A stretch of 23,244 bases of DNA from Candidatus Aminicenantota bacterium (GCA_022867105.1 JALHVH010000340.1:1-23244); one strand, 5' to 3'; counted from the first letter of the stretch, positions 1-6,958 are shown. The notes: generated by a model from the letters alone, not told the origin. Numbers and translations: made by a program.

Positions 1-319
1 CGATGCCGGTGATGGCCGAGACGACGATGTCGTTGCCGGACCGGCCGGCCACCTCAACGGCGCCCTCGGGCCCGAATGTCACCCGGACCCTCCCCCCCTT
101 GTGCCTCCGGAGGAACTCGGCGGCATCCCGCTCCGTCCTCAGGGAGACGATCTCCGGCTTGAACTCCGCGGTCTGCTTGAGGAGGAGGGCAACGTTGGAG
201 CCCGCCGCCAGGCCGGTAATCCGGTACTTATTTTTGAGTCGGGCCGCGATCTCCAAGGTGCTCCGGCCGATCGACCCGGTCGAGCCGAGGACGGCGATTG
301 TCTCGCGGCGATGTTCCAT
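1..319 (-). CDS. dxr: 1-deoxy-D-xylulose 5-phosphate reductoisomerase, N-terminal part (cut by window edge)
   Basis: Only the first 106 codons are present; the gene runs off the left edge. The protein starts MEHRRETIAVLGSTGSIG. GSTGSIG (residues 12-18) is the NADPH-binding loop typical of DXR, and the fragment ends in VVSAITGI, matching the conserved end of the DXR N-terminal domain. The family converts 1-deoxy-D-xylulose 5-phosphate to 2-C-methyl-D-erythritol 4-phosphate in the cytosolic MEP isoprenoid pathway, using NADPH and a divalent metal. The catalytic metal-binding residues lie beyond the edge and cannot be checked. The start is 13 bp after the cdsA stop, with a weak GGGAA Shine-Dalgarno just upstream. 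It is the third gene of the uppS-cdsA-dxr order common in bacteria, so the three are probably co-transcribed. Confidence 0.93.
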   Translation of the reverse strand, partial: MEHRRETIAVLGSTGSIGRSTLEIAARLKNKYRITGLAAGSNVALLLKQTAEFKPEIVSLRTERDAAEFLRRHKGGRVRVTFGPEGAVEVAGRSGNDIVVSAITGI

Positions 320-332
320 GGTTCCCAAGGGC

Positions 333-1139
333 CTATTTCCAGAGGGCTTCGACGAGATAATAGAAGAGCGGGGAGGCCAGGATCAGGCTGTCGATCCTGT
401 CCAGGAAACCCCCGTGGCCGGGTAGGACGTTGGACGAATCCTTGATCCCGACCGCCCTCTTGAAAAGCGATTCGAGAGGATCGCTGATCTGGGCGGCCGC
501 GTGCACAAGGACCCCGCAGAGAACGGCCTTCCAGAGGACGATGTCCGGGAGCAGGAGCTTCCGGGCCGCCAGGGCGCCCAGGCAGGCGAAAAGGATACCC
601 CCCACGCTCCCCTCCCAGGTCTTGTTGGGGCTGGCGATGGGCGTCATCTTCTTCCGGCCGAAAGGCCTGCCGATGAAGTAGGCCCCCGTGTCGCCGAGGA
701 AGATCACCGCGAAGAGGAAGTAAAGTGAGAAGACACCGTTCTCCAACCGGATCCTGTAGAGGTAGTTCAATGGAAAGCTCAGGTACAGGGCCCCGAAGAA
801 GGTGACGGACATGGACTGGGGGAAACCCGCCAGCCTCTCCAGGGTGCTGATGCGGACGACAAAGTACGCGCAGGCCGCGAGAAGGCAGATGAAAAGCCCT
901 CTCTCGAACCCCAGCCGCGGGAAGTAGAAGGAGGCGCTGATGATCAGGGCGCAGGCCGCCCCCAAGGCCCGCTGAGGGGAAAGCTTCTTTCGGTCGGCCA
1001 GGTTGTAGAACTCCACCAAAGCGGCCAGGATGAAAACCTGCAGGAGGAGGAAGAAAACGATCAGAGGGGCATACTGGATGACAATGAAAAGGATGCCGAG
1101 AAGGATGAAGGCCGTCAGGCTCCGCTTGCGCAAGTTCAT
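333..1139 (-). CDS. cdsA: Phosphatidate cytidylyltransferase (CDP-diglyceride synthase)
   Basis: This 268-residue inner-membrane protein makes CDP-diacylglycerol from phosphatidic acid and CTP, the branch point of phospholipid synthesis. The family signature lies near the C-terminus (about residues 220-252): SDPLESLFKR, then KDSS, then LPGHGGFLDRIDS, which holds the Asp residues that bind metal and CTP. The rest is a series of hydrophobic segments, beginning with a run of Leu/Ile/Val/Phe after residue 8, consistent with a polytopic protein. The length is normal for the family. It lies 34 bp downstream of uppS and 13 bp upstream of dxr, all on the minus strand. I see no sign of damage. Confidence 0.95.
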   Translation of the reverse strand: MNLRKRSLTAFILLGILFIVIQYAPLIVFFLLLQVFILAALVEFYNLADRKKLSPQRALGAACALIISASFYFPRLGFERGLFICLLAACAYFVVRISTLERLAGFPQSMSVTFFGALYLSFPLNYLYRIRLENGVFSLYFLFAVIFLGDTGAYFIGRPFGRKKMTPIASPNKTWEGSVGGILFACLGALAARKLLLPDIVLWKAVLCGVLVHAAAQISDPLESLFKRAVGIKDSSNVLPGHGGFLDRIDSLILASPLFYYLVEALWK

Positions 1140-1173
1140 GAGATGTCTGCGGCGATAGAAGGTTCAGACCGGG

Positions 1174-1944
1174 TCAACGGGGCCGGATATCGCCGAACCT
1201 CCTTTCTCTTTGTTGGTATTCGACGAGGGCCTGAAGAAAGTGCTTCTTCCGGAAATCCGGCCATAGGACGGGCGTTACCCACATCTCCGCATAGGCGATC
1301 TGCCAGAGAAGGAAGTTCGAGACGCGAAGCTCCCCGCTCGTCCTGATGAGGAGGTCCGGGTCGGGAAGGGAGGCCGTATAGAGGAGGCCCGAGAACGACT
1401 CCTCGGTCAGGGCATCCGGGTCCGTGCCCCTCTCCCGGAGGATCCTTTTGACGGCGTCGACGATCTCGGAACGGCCGCCGTAGTTCAGGGCCAGGACGAC
1501 GGTCATCCGTCCGTTCACCGCGGTCTCCCGTTCCACGCGCTCAAGCTCCTTCAGGACGATCTTGGGAATGCCGTTTTTTTGGCCGATCACGAGCAGCCGG
1601 AGATCGTTCTCCATGAGCACATGGGCGTCCTTTTTCAGGTAATTGCGGAGAAGCGACCAGAGCTCCGAGACTTCCCGGCGGGGACGCCTCCAATTCTCCT
1701 TTGAAAAGGCGTACAGGGTCAGGACCTTGACGCCCAGGCGGGCCGAAGCCTCGACGATCTCCCGGACGGAATCGGACCCCGCCCGGTGGCCTTCGATGCG
1801 GGAAAGCCCCCTCTGCTTCGCCCATCGGCCGTTGCCGTCCATGATGACGGCCACGTGCCGGGGAAGCCTCGTAAGATCGATCCGGCGGACGAGAACGTCT
1901 TCTTCCGAGCCGGGCTCGATATACCCTTCGAGGCTTTCAAACAT
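1174..1944 (-). CDS. uppS: Undecaprenyl diphosphate synthase (cis-prenyltransferase)
   Basis: This 256-residue cis-prenyltransferase elongates farnesyl diphosphate to the C55 carrier lipid used for peptidoglycan and surface polysaccharide. The hallmark pyrophosphate-binding block is present at residues 30-45, HVAVIMDGNGRWAKQR, with catalytic Asp36. Also present are LYAFSKENWRRP in the middle and the C-terminal DLLIRTSGELRVSNFLLWQ with the conserved RTSGE...SNF. About 28 residues precede the core, slightly longer than average. The chosen ATG at 1942-1944 has no Shine-Dalgarno. A near-consensus promoter ends 8 nt before it, so the mRNA is probably leaderless. The gene heads the uppS-cdsA-dxr operon and is divergent from hypC. 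Confidence 0.96.
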   Translation of the reverse strand: MFESLEGYIEPGSEEDVLVRRIDLTRLPRHVAVIMDGNGRWAKQRGLSRIEGHRAGSDSVREIVEASARLGVKVLTLYAFSKENWRRPRREVSELWSLLRNYLKKDAHVLMENDLRLLVIGQKNGIPKIVLKELERVERETAVNGRMTVVLALNYGGRSEIVDAVKRILRERGTDPDALTEESFSGLLYTASLPDPDLLIRTSGELRVSNFLLWQIAYAEMWVTPVLWPDFRKKHFLQALVEYQQRERRFGDIRPR

Positions 1945-1952
1945 AAGGGGTC

Positions 1953-1981
1953 ATTATATGTTACCCTGTCCGGCTTGTCCA
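1953..1981 (-). promoter_or_regulatory. Sigma-70-type promoter of uppS, placed for a leaderless mRNA
   Basis: Read on the minus strand, TGGACA (1981-1976) is followed by exactly 17 nt and then TATAAT (1958-1953). That is 5/6 and 6/6 to the housekeeping consensus with ideal spacing. Only 8 nt separate TATAAT from the uppS ATG, so transcription should start at or within 1-2 nt of the start codon. There is no ribosome-binding site in between, which fits leaderless initiation. Confidence 0.75.
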
Positions 1982-2002
1982 GCTTGTCTGCCCTGTCCAG
2001 CT
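1967..2002. repeat. Four imperfect 9-bp tandem units overlapping the uppS promoter
   Basis: The plus strand reads TGTCCGGCT, TGTCCAGCT, TGTCTGCCC, TGTCCAGCT in direct succession. Units 2 and 4 are identical, unit 1 differs by one base and unit 3 by four. The second unit supplies the -35 box of the uppS promoter on the other strand. The array sits between the two divergent promoters, so it could be a binding-site array or simple slippage. Confidence 0.6.
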
Positions 2003-2011
2003 CTTCTGAAA

Positions 2012-2040
2012 TAGACAATCCCGCCCCGATGGGCTAAAAT
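2012..2040 (+). promoter_or_regulatory. Sigma-70-type promoter of hypC, placed for a leaderless mRNA
   Basis: TAGACA (2012-2017), a 17-nt spacer and TAAAAT (2035-2040) match the housekeeping consensus at 5/6 and 5/6. The hypC ATG begins at 2047, six nt after the -10 box, where transcription should start. No Shine-Dalgarno is present. This mirrors the uppS promoter on the opposite strand. Confidence 0.7.
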
Positions 2041-2046
2041 GAGACT

Positions 2047-2277
2047 ATGTGTCTCGCCATTCCCGCCAGGGTCACCCGGGTCGAAGGTTCCGGGGCCGGG
2101 ACCGTGAACTATATCGGCAGCGAGGTCCGAACGAATTTCGCCCTCCTGCCTGGTGTCAAGGCCGGGGATTGGGTCATCATCCACGCCGGTTTCGCGATTT
2201 CCAAGTTAAGCCCCAAAGAAGCCCGGGAGACGCTGAAGCTTTTTAAAGAGATGGAAAGATACGAGAGCGGCGCCTAA
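2047..2277 (+). CDS. hypC: Hydrogenase maturation chaperone HypC/HybG
   Basis: This small protein of 76 residues begins MCLAIPARV. Cys2, exposed after Met removal, is the invariant residue of the HypC family that binds the iron carrying CN and CO ligands together with HypD. The central segment KAGDWVIIHAGFAISKLS is the conserved second half of the family. In known systems HypC shuttles the Fe(CN)2CO group between the HypD/HypE complex and the [NiFe]-hydrogenase large-subunit precursor in the cytoplasm. It is followed 135 bp later by hypD and hypE, a classical order. hypA, hypB, hypF and the hydrogenase itself are not in the window. The start is fixed by Cys2 and by the promoter directly upstream. 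Confidence 0.95.
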   Translation: MCLAIPARVTRVEGSGAGTVNYIGSEVRTNFALLPGVKAGDWVIIHAGFAISKLSPKEARETLKLFKEMERYESGA

Positions 2278-2316
2278 GCCGCAAGCGGGAGGTTTCTGGC
2301 CGGCACTCGTAAGCTT

Positions 2317-2331
2317 CCAACGACGGGTTGG
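2317..2331. repeat. Short inverted repeat in the hypC-hypD gap
   Basis: CCAAC and GTTGG flank a 5-nt spacer (GACGG), a possible small hairpin. No U-tract follows, so it is not a convincing terminator. It shares the 135-bp hypC-hypD gap with the palindrome at 2366-2379. Confidence 0.3.
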
Positions 2332-2365
2332 TGGCCGTAGGCTCGTAGTCGCGGGCTTGTCGTAT

Positions 2366-2379
2366 CAGGCTATAGCCTG
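2366..2379. repeat. Perfect 14-bp palindrome between hypC and hypD
   Basis: CAGGCTATAGCCTG is identical to its reverse complement. It lies 34 bp before the hypD start and ahead of a possible -10 (TATAGA, 2398-2403). A dimeric regulator site is possible. I did not see the same palindrome elsewhere in the window. Confidence 0.45.
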
Positions 2380-2412
2380 CGTTTCAATAAACCCGGATAT
2401 AGACGCCATAAC

Positions 2413-3507
2413 ATGCCGAATAAAAAGGTCCTGACCGATCTGCTGGAAAAAGTCCGGAAGACGACCCGCGTTTTGGGCCGGCCCATACGTCTGATGGAAG
2501 TGTGCGGGACGCACACCATGGCCATCCACAGGTACGGTCTCAAGCCTCAGCTCGAGGCGGCCGGGGTCGAAACGGTCTCCGGGCCGGGCTGCCCGGTCTG
2601 TATCACGCCCGACGGCCTCCATGAGGCCGCTATCGAGCTCGTAACACAAAGGGAGGGAACGATCCTGGCCACATTCGGCGACATGACCCGCGTCCCGACC
2701 CGGAAGGGCTCGCTCCAGACGGCCGTCCCCGCCCCCGGCTCGTTCGTCAAGATCGTCTATTCCCCCGAGGAAGCGCTCGAAGCCGCTCGCCGGGCCCGGG
2801 ACAAGGATGTCGTTCTTTTCGGGGCCGGTTTTGAGACCACGATCCCCGGGATCGCCTTCACGGTCCGCCGGGCCCGCGAGGAGAAGGTCGGGAATTTTTC
2901 CGTGTTGACGGCTTTTTGGCTCATTCCACCGGCCATCAAAGCCATCCTCGAATCGGGCGAATGCGCCGTCGACGGCTTCCTCTACCCGGGGCACGTCAGC
3001 GTCATCATCGGAGAGAGGCCTTACGCGTTCATCCCGGAGAAGTACGGCATCCCGGGAGCGATCGCCGGCTTTGAGCCGGAGGACATCCTCAAAGGCGTCC
3101 TGTCCGTCCTGGGCCAGATCCGGACGCGGCGCCCGAGGGTCGCCAACGAATACTCCCGGGTCGTTAAGCCCGAAGGGAACCCGGTCGCCCTGGCCTTGAT
3201 GAAAGAGATGCTCGAGCCCTGGGACGCCTATTGGCGGGGGTTGGGGAGGATCCCTCAGAGCGGGCTCAGGTTGAGAAAGAAATATGCCGTTCTGGACGCG
3301 GCAGTTAAATACGGCCTTGAGACCGGCGAACCGGGCCGCGAAGCCCGCGGCTGCCGCTGCGGCGAAGTTCTAAGGGGGGTCGTCCGGCCCACGGACTGTC
3401 GGCATTTCGGAAACGTCTGTAACCCCGGGTCCCCGCTGGGTCCCTGCATGGTTTCCTACGAGGGGGCCTGCCTTGTCCATTACAAGTATTCGAGGACGCT
3501 CCGATGA
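2413..3507 (+). CDS. hypD: Hydrogenase maturation iron-sulfur protein HypD
   Basis: HypD, here 364 residues, is the scaffold on which iron receives two CN and one CO with HypC and HypE. The key motifs are intact: MEVCGTHT with Cys31, GPGCPVC with Cys60 and Cys63, and a Cys-rich C-terminus (CRCGE, TDCRHF, VCNP, GPCMVSYEGAC) that holds the [4Fe-4S] cluster. The length matches the family. Its stop overlaps the hypE start by 4 bp (ATGA), so the two are translationally coupled. The ATG at 2413 has no clear Shine-Dalgarno, and a lone TATAGA stands 9 nt upstream without a good -35. It is therefore either co-transcribed from the hypC promoter or weakly self-promoted. Confidence 0.97.
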   Translation: MPNKKVLTDLLEKVRKTTRVLGRPIRLMEVCGTHTMAIHRYGLKPQLEAAGVETVSGPGCPVCITPDGLHEAAIELVTQREGTILATFGDMTRVPTRKGSLQTAVPAPGSFVKIVYSPEEALEAARRARDKDVVLFGAGFETTIPGIAFTVRRAREEKVGNFSVLTAFWLIPPAIKAILESGECAVDGFLYPGHVSVIIGERPYAFIPEKYGIPGAIAGFEPEDILKGVLSVLGQIRTRRPRVANEYSRVVKPEGNPVALALMKEMLEPWDAYWRGLGRIPQSGLRLRKKYAVLDAAVKYGLETGEPGREARGCRCGEVLRGVVRPTDCRHFGNVCNPGSPLGPCMVSYEGACLVHYKYSRTLR

Positions 3508-4490
3508 AACGTATCAGTCTTGAACTGGGAAGCGGCGGCAAGCTCATGAGGGATTTCATCGCCGGGCGCATCGTTCCGGCGTTCGGGAATCCTTTTCTCA
3601 GCGAGCTCGGCGACGCGGCCATCCTCCCCAAAGGCATCGCGTTCACGACGGACAGCTATGTCGTCGACCCCATCTTTTTCCCCGGCGGAGACATCGGCAC
3701 CCTGGCGGTCAACGGGACCGTGAACGACCTCGTGGTTTCGGGAGCCGTTCCCCTTTTCCTCTCGCTCGCCCTCATCCTGGAAGAAGGGTTGGCCGAAGAG
3801 GACCTCGAAAGAGTCCTCCGGTCCATCCGGACATCCGCCCGGACAGCCGAAGTCAGGATCGTCACCGGCGACACCAAGGTGGTCCGGCGGGGGCAGGGGG
3901 ACAAGATCTACATCAACACCTCAGGGATCGGGCGCATCATCGCACGGCCGTCGGTGAAGAAGATAAGGCCCGGGGACAAGCTCATCCTGACCGGGACCCT
4001 GGGCGAACACAGCGCGGCGATCATGCGGACCCGGGGGGAGTTCGGATTCTCGTCGGGGGTCAAGAGCGACTGCGCACCCCTCCTCTTTCTCCTGCCGGTC
4101 TGGAAGAAGAAGGCCCTCTGGATGCGGGATATCACCCGGGGGGGTCTGGCCACCGTCCTCTCCGAGCTGGCCGCGAACCTTCCCTATCCCATCCTGATCG
4201 AGGAAGACGCCATTCCCCTCTCTCGTCCCGTGAGGGCTGCGGCCGGGCTTCTCGGGATCGATCCGCTCTATCTGGCCTGCGAAGGACGGGCCGTTATTGT
4301 CGTCCCCCAGGAAAAAGCCCGGGCGATCCTTCATGAGGTCCAAAAGCACCCCCAGGGAAAGAAAGCGAAGATCGTGGGCGAGGTCCAGACGAAAGTCGGA
4401 AAGCCCGGGGAACTCCTTTTAAGGACGGTCACAGGAGGGCTGAAGCTCCTCGAACCCCTGACCTCCGAGCTCCTACCGCGCATATGCTGA
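3504..4490 (+). CDS. hypE: Carbamoyl dehydratase HypE (hydrogenase maturation)
   Basis: HypE (328 residues) is an ATP-dependent member of the PurM/SelD-like fold. It dehydrates the carbamoyl group placed by HypF on its own C-terminal Cys, giving a thiocyanate that donates CN to the HypC/HypD iron. The C-terminus here is LLPRIC, the exact functional tail with a terminal Cys. The N-terminal ELGSGGKLM and the FTTDSYVVDP segment are the ATP-binding elements, and DITRGGLATVLSE is the second-domain motif. It overlaps hypD by 4 bp, with GAGG about 8 nt before the ATG. hypF, needed to supply the carbamoyl group, must lie elsewhere in the genome. Confidence 0.97.
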   Translation: MKRISLELGSGGKLMRDFIAGRIVPAFGNPFLSELGDAAILPKGIAFTTDSYVVDPIFFPGGDIGTLAVNGTVNDLVVSGAVPLFLSLALILEEGLAEEDLERVLRSIRTSARTAEVRIVTGDTKVVRRGQGDKIYINTSGIGRIIARPSVKKIRPGDKLILTGTLGEHSAAIMRTRGEFGFSSGVKSDCAPLLFLLPVWKKKALWMRDITRGGLATVLSELAANLPYPILIEEDAIPLSRPVRAAAGLLGIDPLYLACEGRAVIVVPQEKARAILHEVQKHPQGKKAKIVGEVQTKVGKPGELLLRTVTGGLKLLEPLTSELLPRIC

Positions 4491-4498
4491 GGTCAACC

Positions 4499-6601
4499 AT
4501 GCCCCGTAGAACGTCGAGAATGATCGTCCTTCCCATCGCCCTGTCTCTGGTTTGCGCGGCGTTCTCCCTGCGCCCGGCCGAACGGCCCGGGGACGTTTCT
4601 CCGGATGAATATGCGGCCGTCATCACGGCCGCCGCCGGAACGGCCGCTTCGTTCGAGGCCGAGACGGCGGAGATCGAGCTCCAAATCAGGAACGGCGGCA
4701 GCGCGGCCTGGGGATCCAGGGGCAAAAACCCCTGCTTCGTCTCCTACCACGTCCTCGACGGGAAAAAGAAGGTCATCCGCTACGAAAATCCCCGCTCTCC
4801 CCTTCCCCACGATATGAAGCCCGGCGATACGGCGGCCGTGAAGGTCACGGTCAAGGCGCCGCTCGAGGCCGGAGATTATTTCCTGGAGTTCGACCTCCTT
4901 CTCGAAGGCCTGTCCTGGTTCAAGGACCTTGGCTCGGAGCCCCTCGTCCTTCCCTTCAAGGTCAGCCGGAGGGAATGGCCGGAGGACCGCTACAAACTGT
5001 CACTCGACGCGGGGCCTTATACGAAGATCGAATCGAGCGTCCCCGAGTTCAACTCGCTCATGAAGCTCATCCGGACCACATTAAAGCACAACGAAGTCTC
5101 CTTCCAAGGCAGGACGAGGCGCATCGACGGGTTTTCGGCCGGCGCCGGCTACCCCCAGATCTGGGTCCGGGATGCCAATACCATCATCCCGGCCTCCCGG
5201 TATTTCTATCCCGCGTCGTATATTCACTCCTGGCTTGACGAGCTGTTATCCTATCAAAGACCGGACGGGTCGCTCCCCGACTGGTTCGATTCCCGCGGCG
5301 TCACGGACAAGAACACCGTTGAGACAGACCAGGAGGCGAGCGCCGTCCAGGCCGGACGCCAGGTCTACGAATTGCTGGGACCGGAATGGGTCGGCCATGA
5401 CATCCAAGGCGTTCCGACTTACGAGAGGATGGAGAGGGCCCTCGAATTCGTCCTGAAGGACCGGTTCGACGCCCTCCATGGGCTGATCAGAGGCGCCCAC
5501 ACCGCCGATTGGGGGGACGTGGAGATGGAGGACGCCGATCAGAGCGCCATTTACGCCGGGGAAACAACCCGCTGGACGGCGGACATCTACGACCAGAGCA
5601 TGTTCTATCAGGCCGCGAGAGATCTCGCTCATGGGTTCGAAGTCGCGGCCCCCAGGGATAAGGCCAACCTTTGGCGGGAGAGAGCTGAAAGGGTGCGCCG
5701 GAACGCCGACACGTGGCTGTGGCAGAAAAGCAAGGGCTTCTACCGCGTTCACATCCATCTCGGGACGTGGCGGCATGATCTGGACGAGGACGCCGTGTTC
5801 CCCATGGGCGGGAACGCCCAGGCCATGATCTCCGGGCTGGCGGGCGGGCCGGGAGAGGGCAAAAGGAGTCGGATCATCGAACAAGCCCTGTCGCGGCAGA
5901 AGGAATTCGATGTCTCGACCATCAGCGGTTCCCTCCTTCCGCCTTATCCTAAGGGGTTCTTCAGGCACCCGGCGCTCGATGAACCCTACGAGTACCAGAA
6001 CGGCGGCCAGTGGGACTGGTTCGGGGCAAGGCTCGTTTTGGCCATGTTCGAGTCGGGCTTCAGCCGCGAGGCCAAGGAAAAGCTGATCGAGATCGCACGC
6101 AAGGACATCGCGAACGGCGGTCTATTCGAGTGGGACACGAAGGACGGCGCGGGCCGCGGCAGCGATTTCTACTCGGGAAGCGCCGGGAGCCTGGCCCGGG
6201 CCCTCATCGAAGGCTATCTCGGTGTCAGGATCTCGGGGCATGACCTCGAGATCTCACCCAGGCTCGGCCTCGACAACGCCGGGGTCCATGTCCATTTACC
6301 GGCCGCCGACCGTTTCGTGGCCTACGATTACCAGATAGATGATAAGGCCCGGAAGCTCCGCCTTGAGATCAGCTGCGACAATGAACCGGGCCCAACGATC
6401 AGTATTCTCAATCCTTGGGCGCAGCTCCGACCTGAGCGCAGCTCAGACGGTCCACCGGGAATAACAGTCCGCGTCAACGGCGACAAAGTCCCCTTCAAGG
6501 TGGAACGGGTAGGCCGGGACGAATACATCCGGCTGGATGCCTTGACGACCCGTTTCAAGAAAGGCGTCGTCGAGGTCCGCTACTTGCGGCCGACCGAGTA
6601 A
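4499..6601 (+). CDS. Secreted six-hairpin (alpha/alpha-barrel) glycosidase-like protein
   Basis: This gene encodes 700 residues from the ATG at 4499, preceded by TGAGGT about 6 nt upstream. An in-frame ATG at 4484 overlaps hypE and lacks such a site. The N-terminus has basic residues, a hydrophobic stretch (IVLPIALSLVCAAFS) and a likely signal cleavage site. Residues of about 30-155 look like a beta-sandwich domain. From about 165 to 600 the protein resembles (alpha/alpha)6 glycosidases of the debranching-enzyme, GH63 and mannosylglycerate-hydrolase type, with YPQIWVRDANTI, RPDGSLPDWF, GAHTADWGDVEMEDAD and GGQWDWFGARL. The substrate cannot be assigned. A beta-rich C-terminal domain follows. 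It starts 8 bp after hypE, so it may share that transcript despite an unrelated role. Its last eight codons lie inside a ugd remnant on the opposite strand. Confidence 0.8.
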   Translation: MPRRTSRMIVLPIALSLVCAAFSLRPAERPGDVSPDEYAAVITAAAGTAASFEAETAEIELQIRNGGSAAWGSRGKNPCFVSYHVLDGKKKVIRYENPRSPLPHDMKPGDTAAVKVTVKAPLEAGDYFLEFDLLLEGLSWFKDLGSEPLVLPFKVSRREWPEDRYKLSLDAGPYTKIESSVPEFNSLMKLIRTTLKHNEVSFQGRTRRIDGFSAGAGYPQIWVRDANTIIPASRYFYPASYIHSWLDELLSYQRPDGSLPDWFDSRGVTDKNTVETDQEASAVQAGRQVYELLGPEWVGHDIQGVPTYERMERALEFVLKDRFDALHGLIRGAHTADWGDVEMEDADQSAIYAGETTRWTADIYDQSMFYQAARDLAHGFEVAAPRDKANLWRERAERVRRNADTWLWQKSKGFYRVHIHLGTWRHDLDEDAVFPMGGNAQAMISGLAGGPGEGKRSRIIEQALSRQKEFDVSTISGSLLPPYPKGFFRHPALDEPYEYQNGGQWDWFGARLVLAMFESGFSREAKEKLIEIARKDIANGGLFEWDTKDGAGRGSDFYSGSAGSLARALIEGYLGVRISGHDLEISPRLGLDNAGVHVHLPAADRFVAYDYQIDDKARKLRLEISCDNEPGPTISILNPWAQLRPERSSDGPPGITVRVNGDKVPFKVERVGRDEYIRLDALTTRFKKGVVEVRYLRPTE

Positions 6602-6747
6602 GACTCGAAGCCGAGCTTGCGGACGGACCCGGGCTCGAACATGTTCCGGCCGTCGACGATGATCGGGTTGGCCATGAGGTCCTTGATCCGGGCCAGGTCG
6701 AGCGTTCGGAATTCCGCCCACTCCGTGACGACGAGGAGCGCGTTCGC
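6574..6747 (-). pseudogene. ugd: 3' remnant of a second UDP-glucose 6-dehydrogenase gene
   Basis: The minus strand encodes the last 55 residues and stop (6580-6582) of a UDP-glucose dehydrogenase. It aligns without gaps to the end of the intact ugd at 19371-19544. My hand count gives 11 mismatches in 168 bp, only three of which change an amino acid (52/55 identical). Homology stops abruptly at 6747, and an in-frame stop stands at 6772-6774 further upstream. The NAD-binding domain and catalytic Cys are absent, so it is non-functional. The excess of silent differences shows that the parent copy was under selection, as expected for a once-functional paralogue or an imported homologue, not a recent local duplication. 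Confidence 0.9.
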
Positions 6748-6883
6748 CTCCTCGTTCGGCCACCGGATGGCTCAGCTGCCGCCGACGACGAAGAAGTACG
6801 AATCCCCACAATCCCTCGTCAAGAATGGGGAGCCAAAAAATCCATTTTTTTGTATTAATTCAACTAAATGGATAAAGTCTGTC

Positions 6884-6897
6884 CTCATAGAAATGAG
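6884..6897. repeat. Inverted repeat upstream of the sigma-54 promoter
   Basis: CTCAT, a 4-nt spacer (AGAA) and ATGAG form a perfect 5-bp inverted repeat about 62 bp before the -24 element. It could be part of an activator site but is short enough to arise by chance. Confidence 0.3.
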
Positions 6898-6912
6898 CTC
6901 AATCTTCATTTA

Positions 6913-6926
6913 TTGATTAAAATCAA
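6913..6926. repeat. Perfect inverted repeat TTGATT-AA-AATCAA
   Basis: The 6-bp arms with a 2-bp spacer lie about 33 bp upstream of the sigma-54 -24 element. Dyad sites in such positions often bind regulators, but the AT-rich context raises the chance of coincidence. Confidence 0.4.
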
Positions 6927-6958
6927 CTATTTAACAACTTCACGGGGCGGCCGCTAAT

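Noticed and set aside
1967..2002. Possible CRISPR-like array
   Set aside because: The units are only 9 bp and directly abutting, with no spacers and no cas genes nearby.
2365..2994. Minus-strand open frame of 209 codons over hypD
   Set aside because: hypD on the plus strand has all family Cys motifs; this frame is its shadow.
6748..6811. Possible continuation of the ugd remnant or a separate gene end
   Set aside because: Similarity to the intact ugd ends at 6747 and an in-frame stop lies at 6772-6774. The segment is too short to assign.
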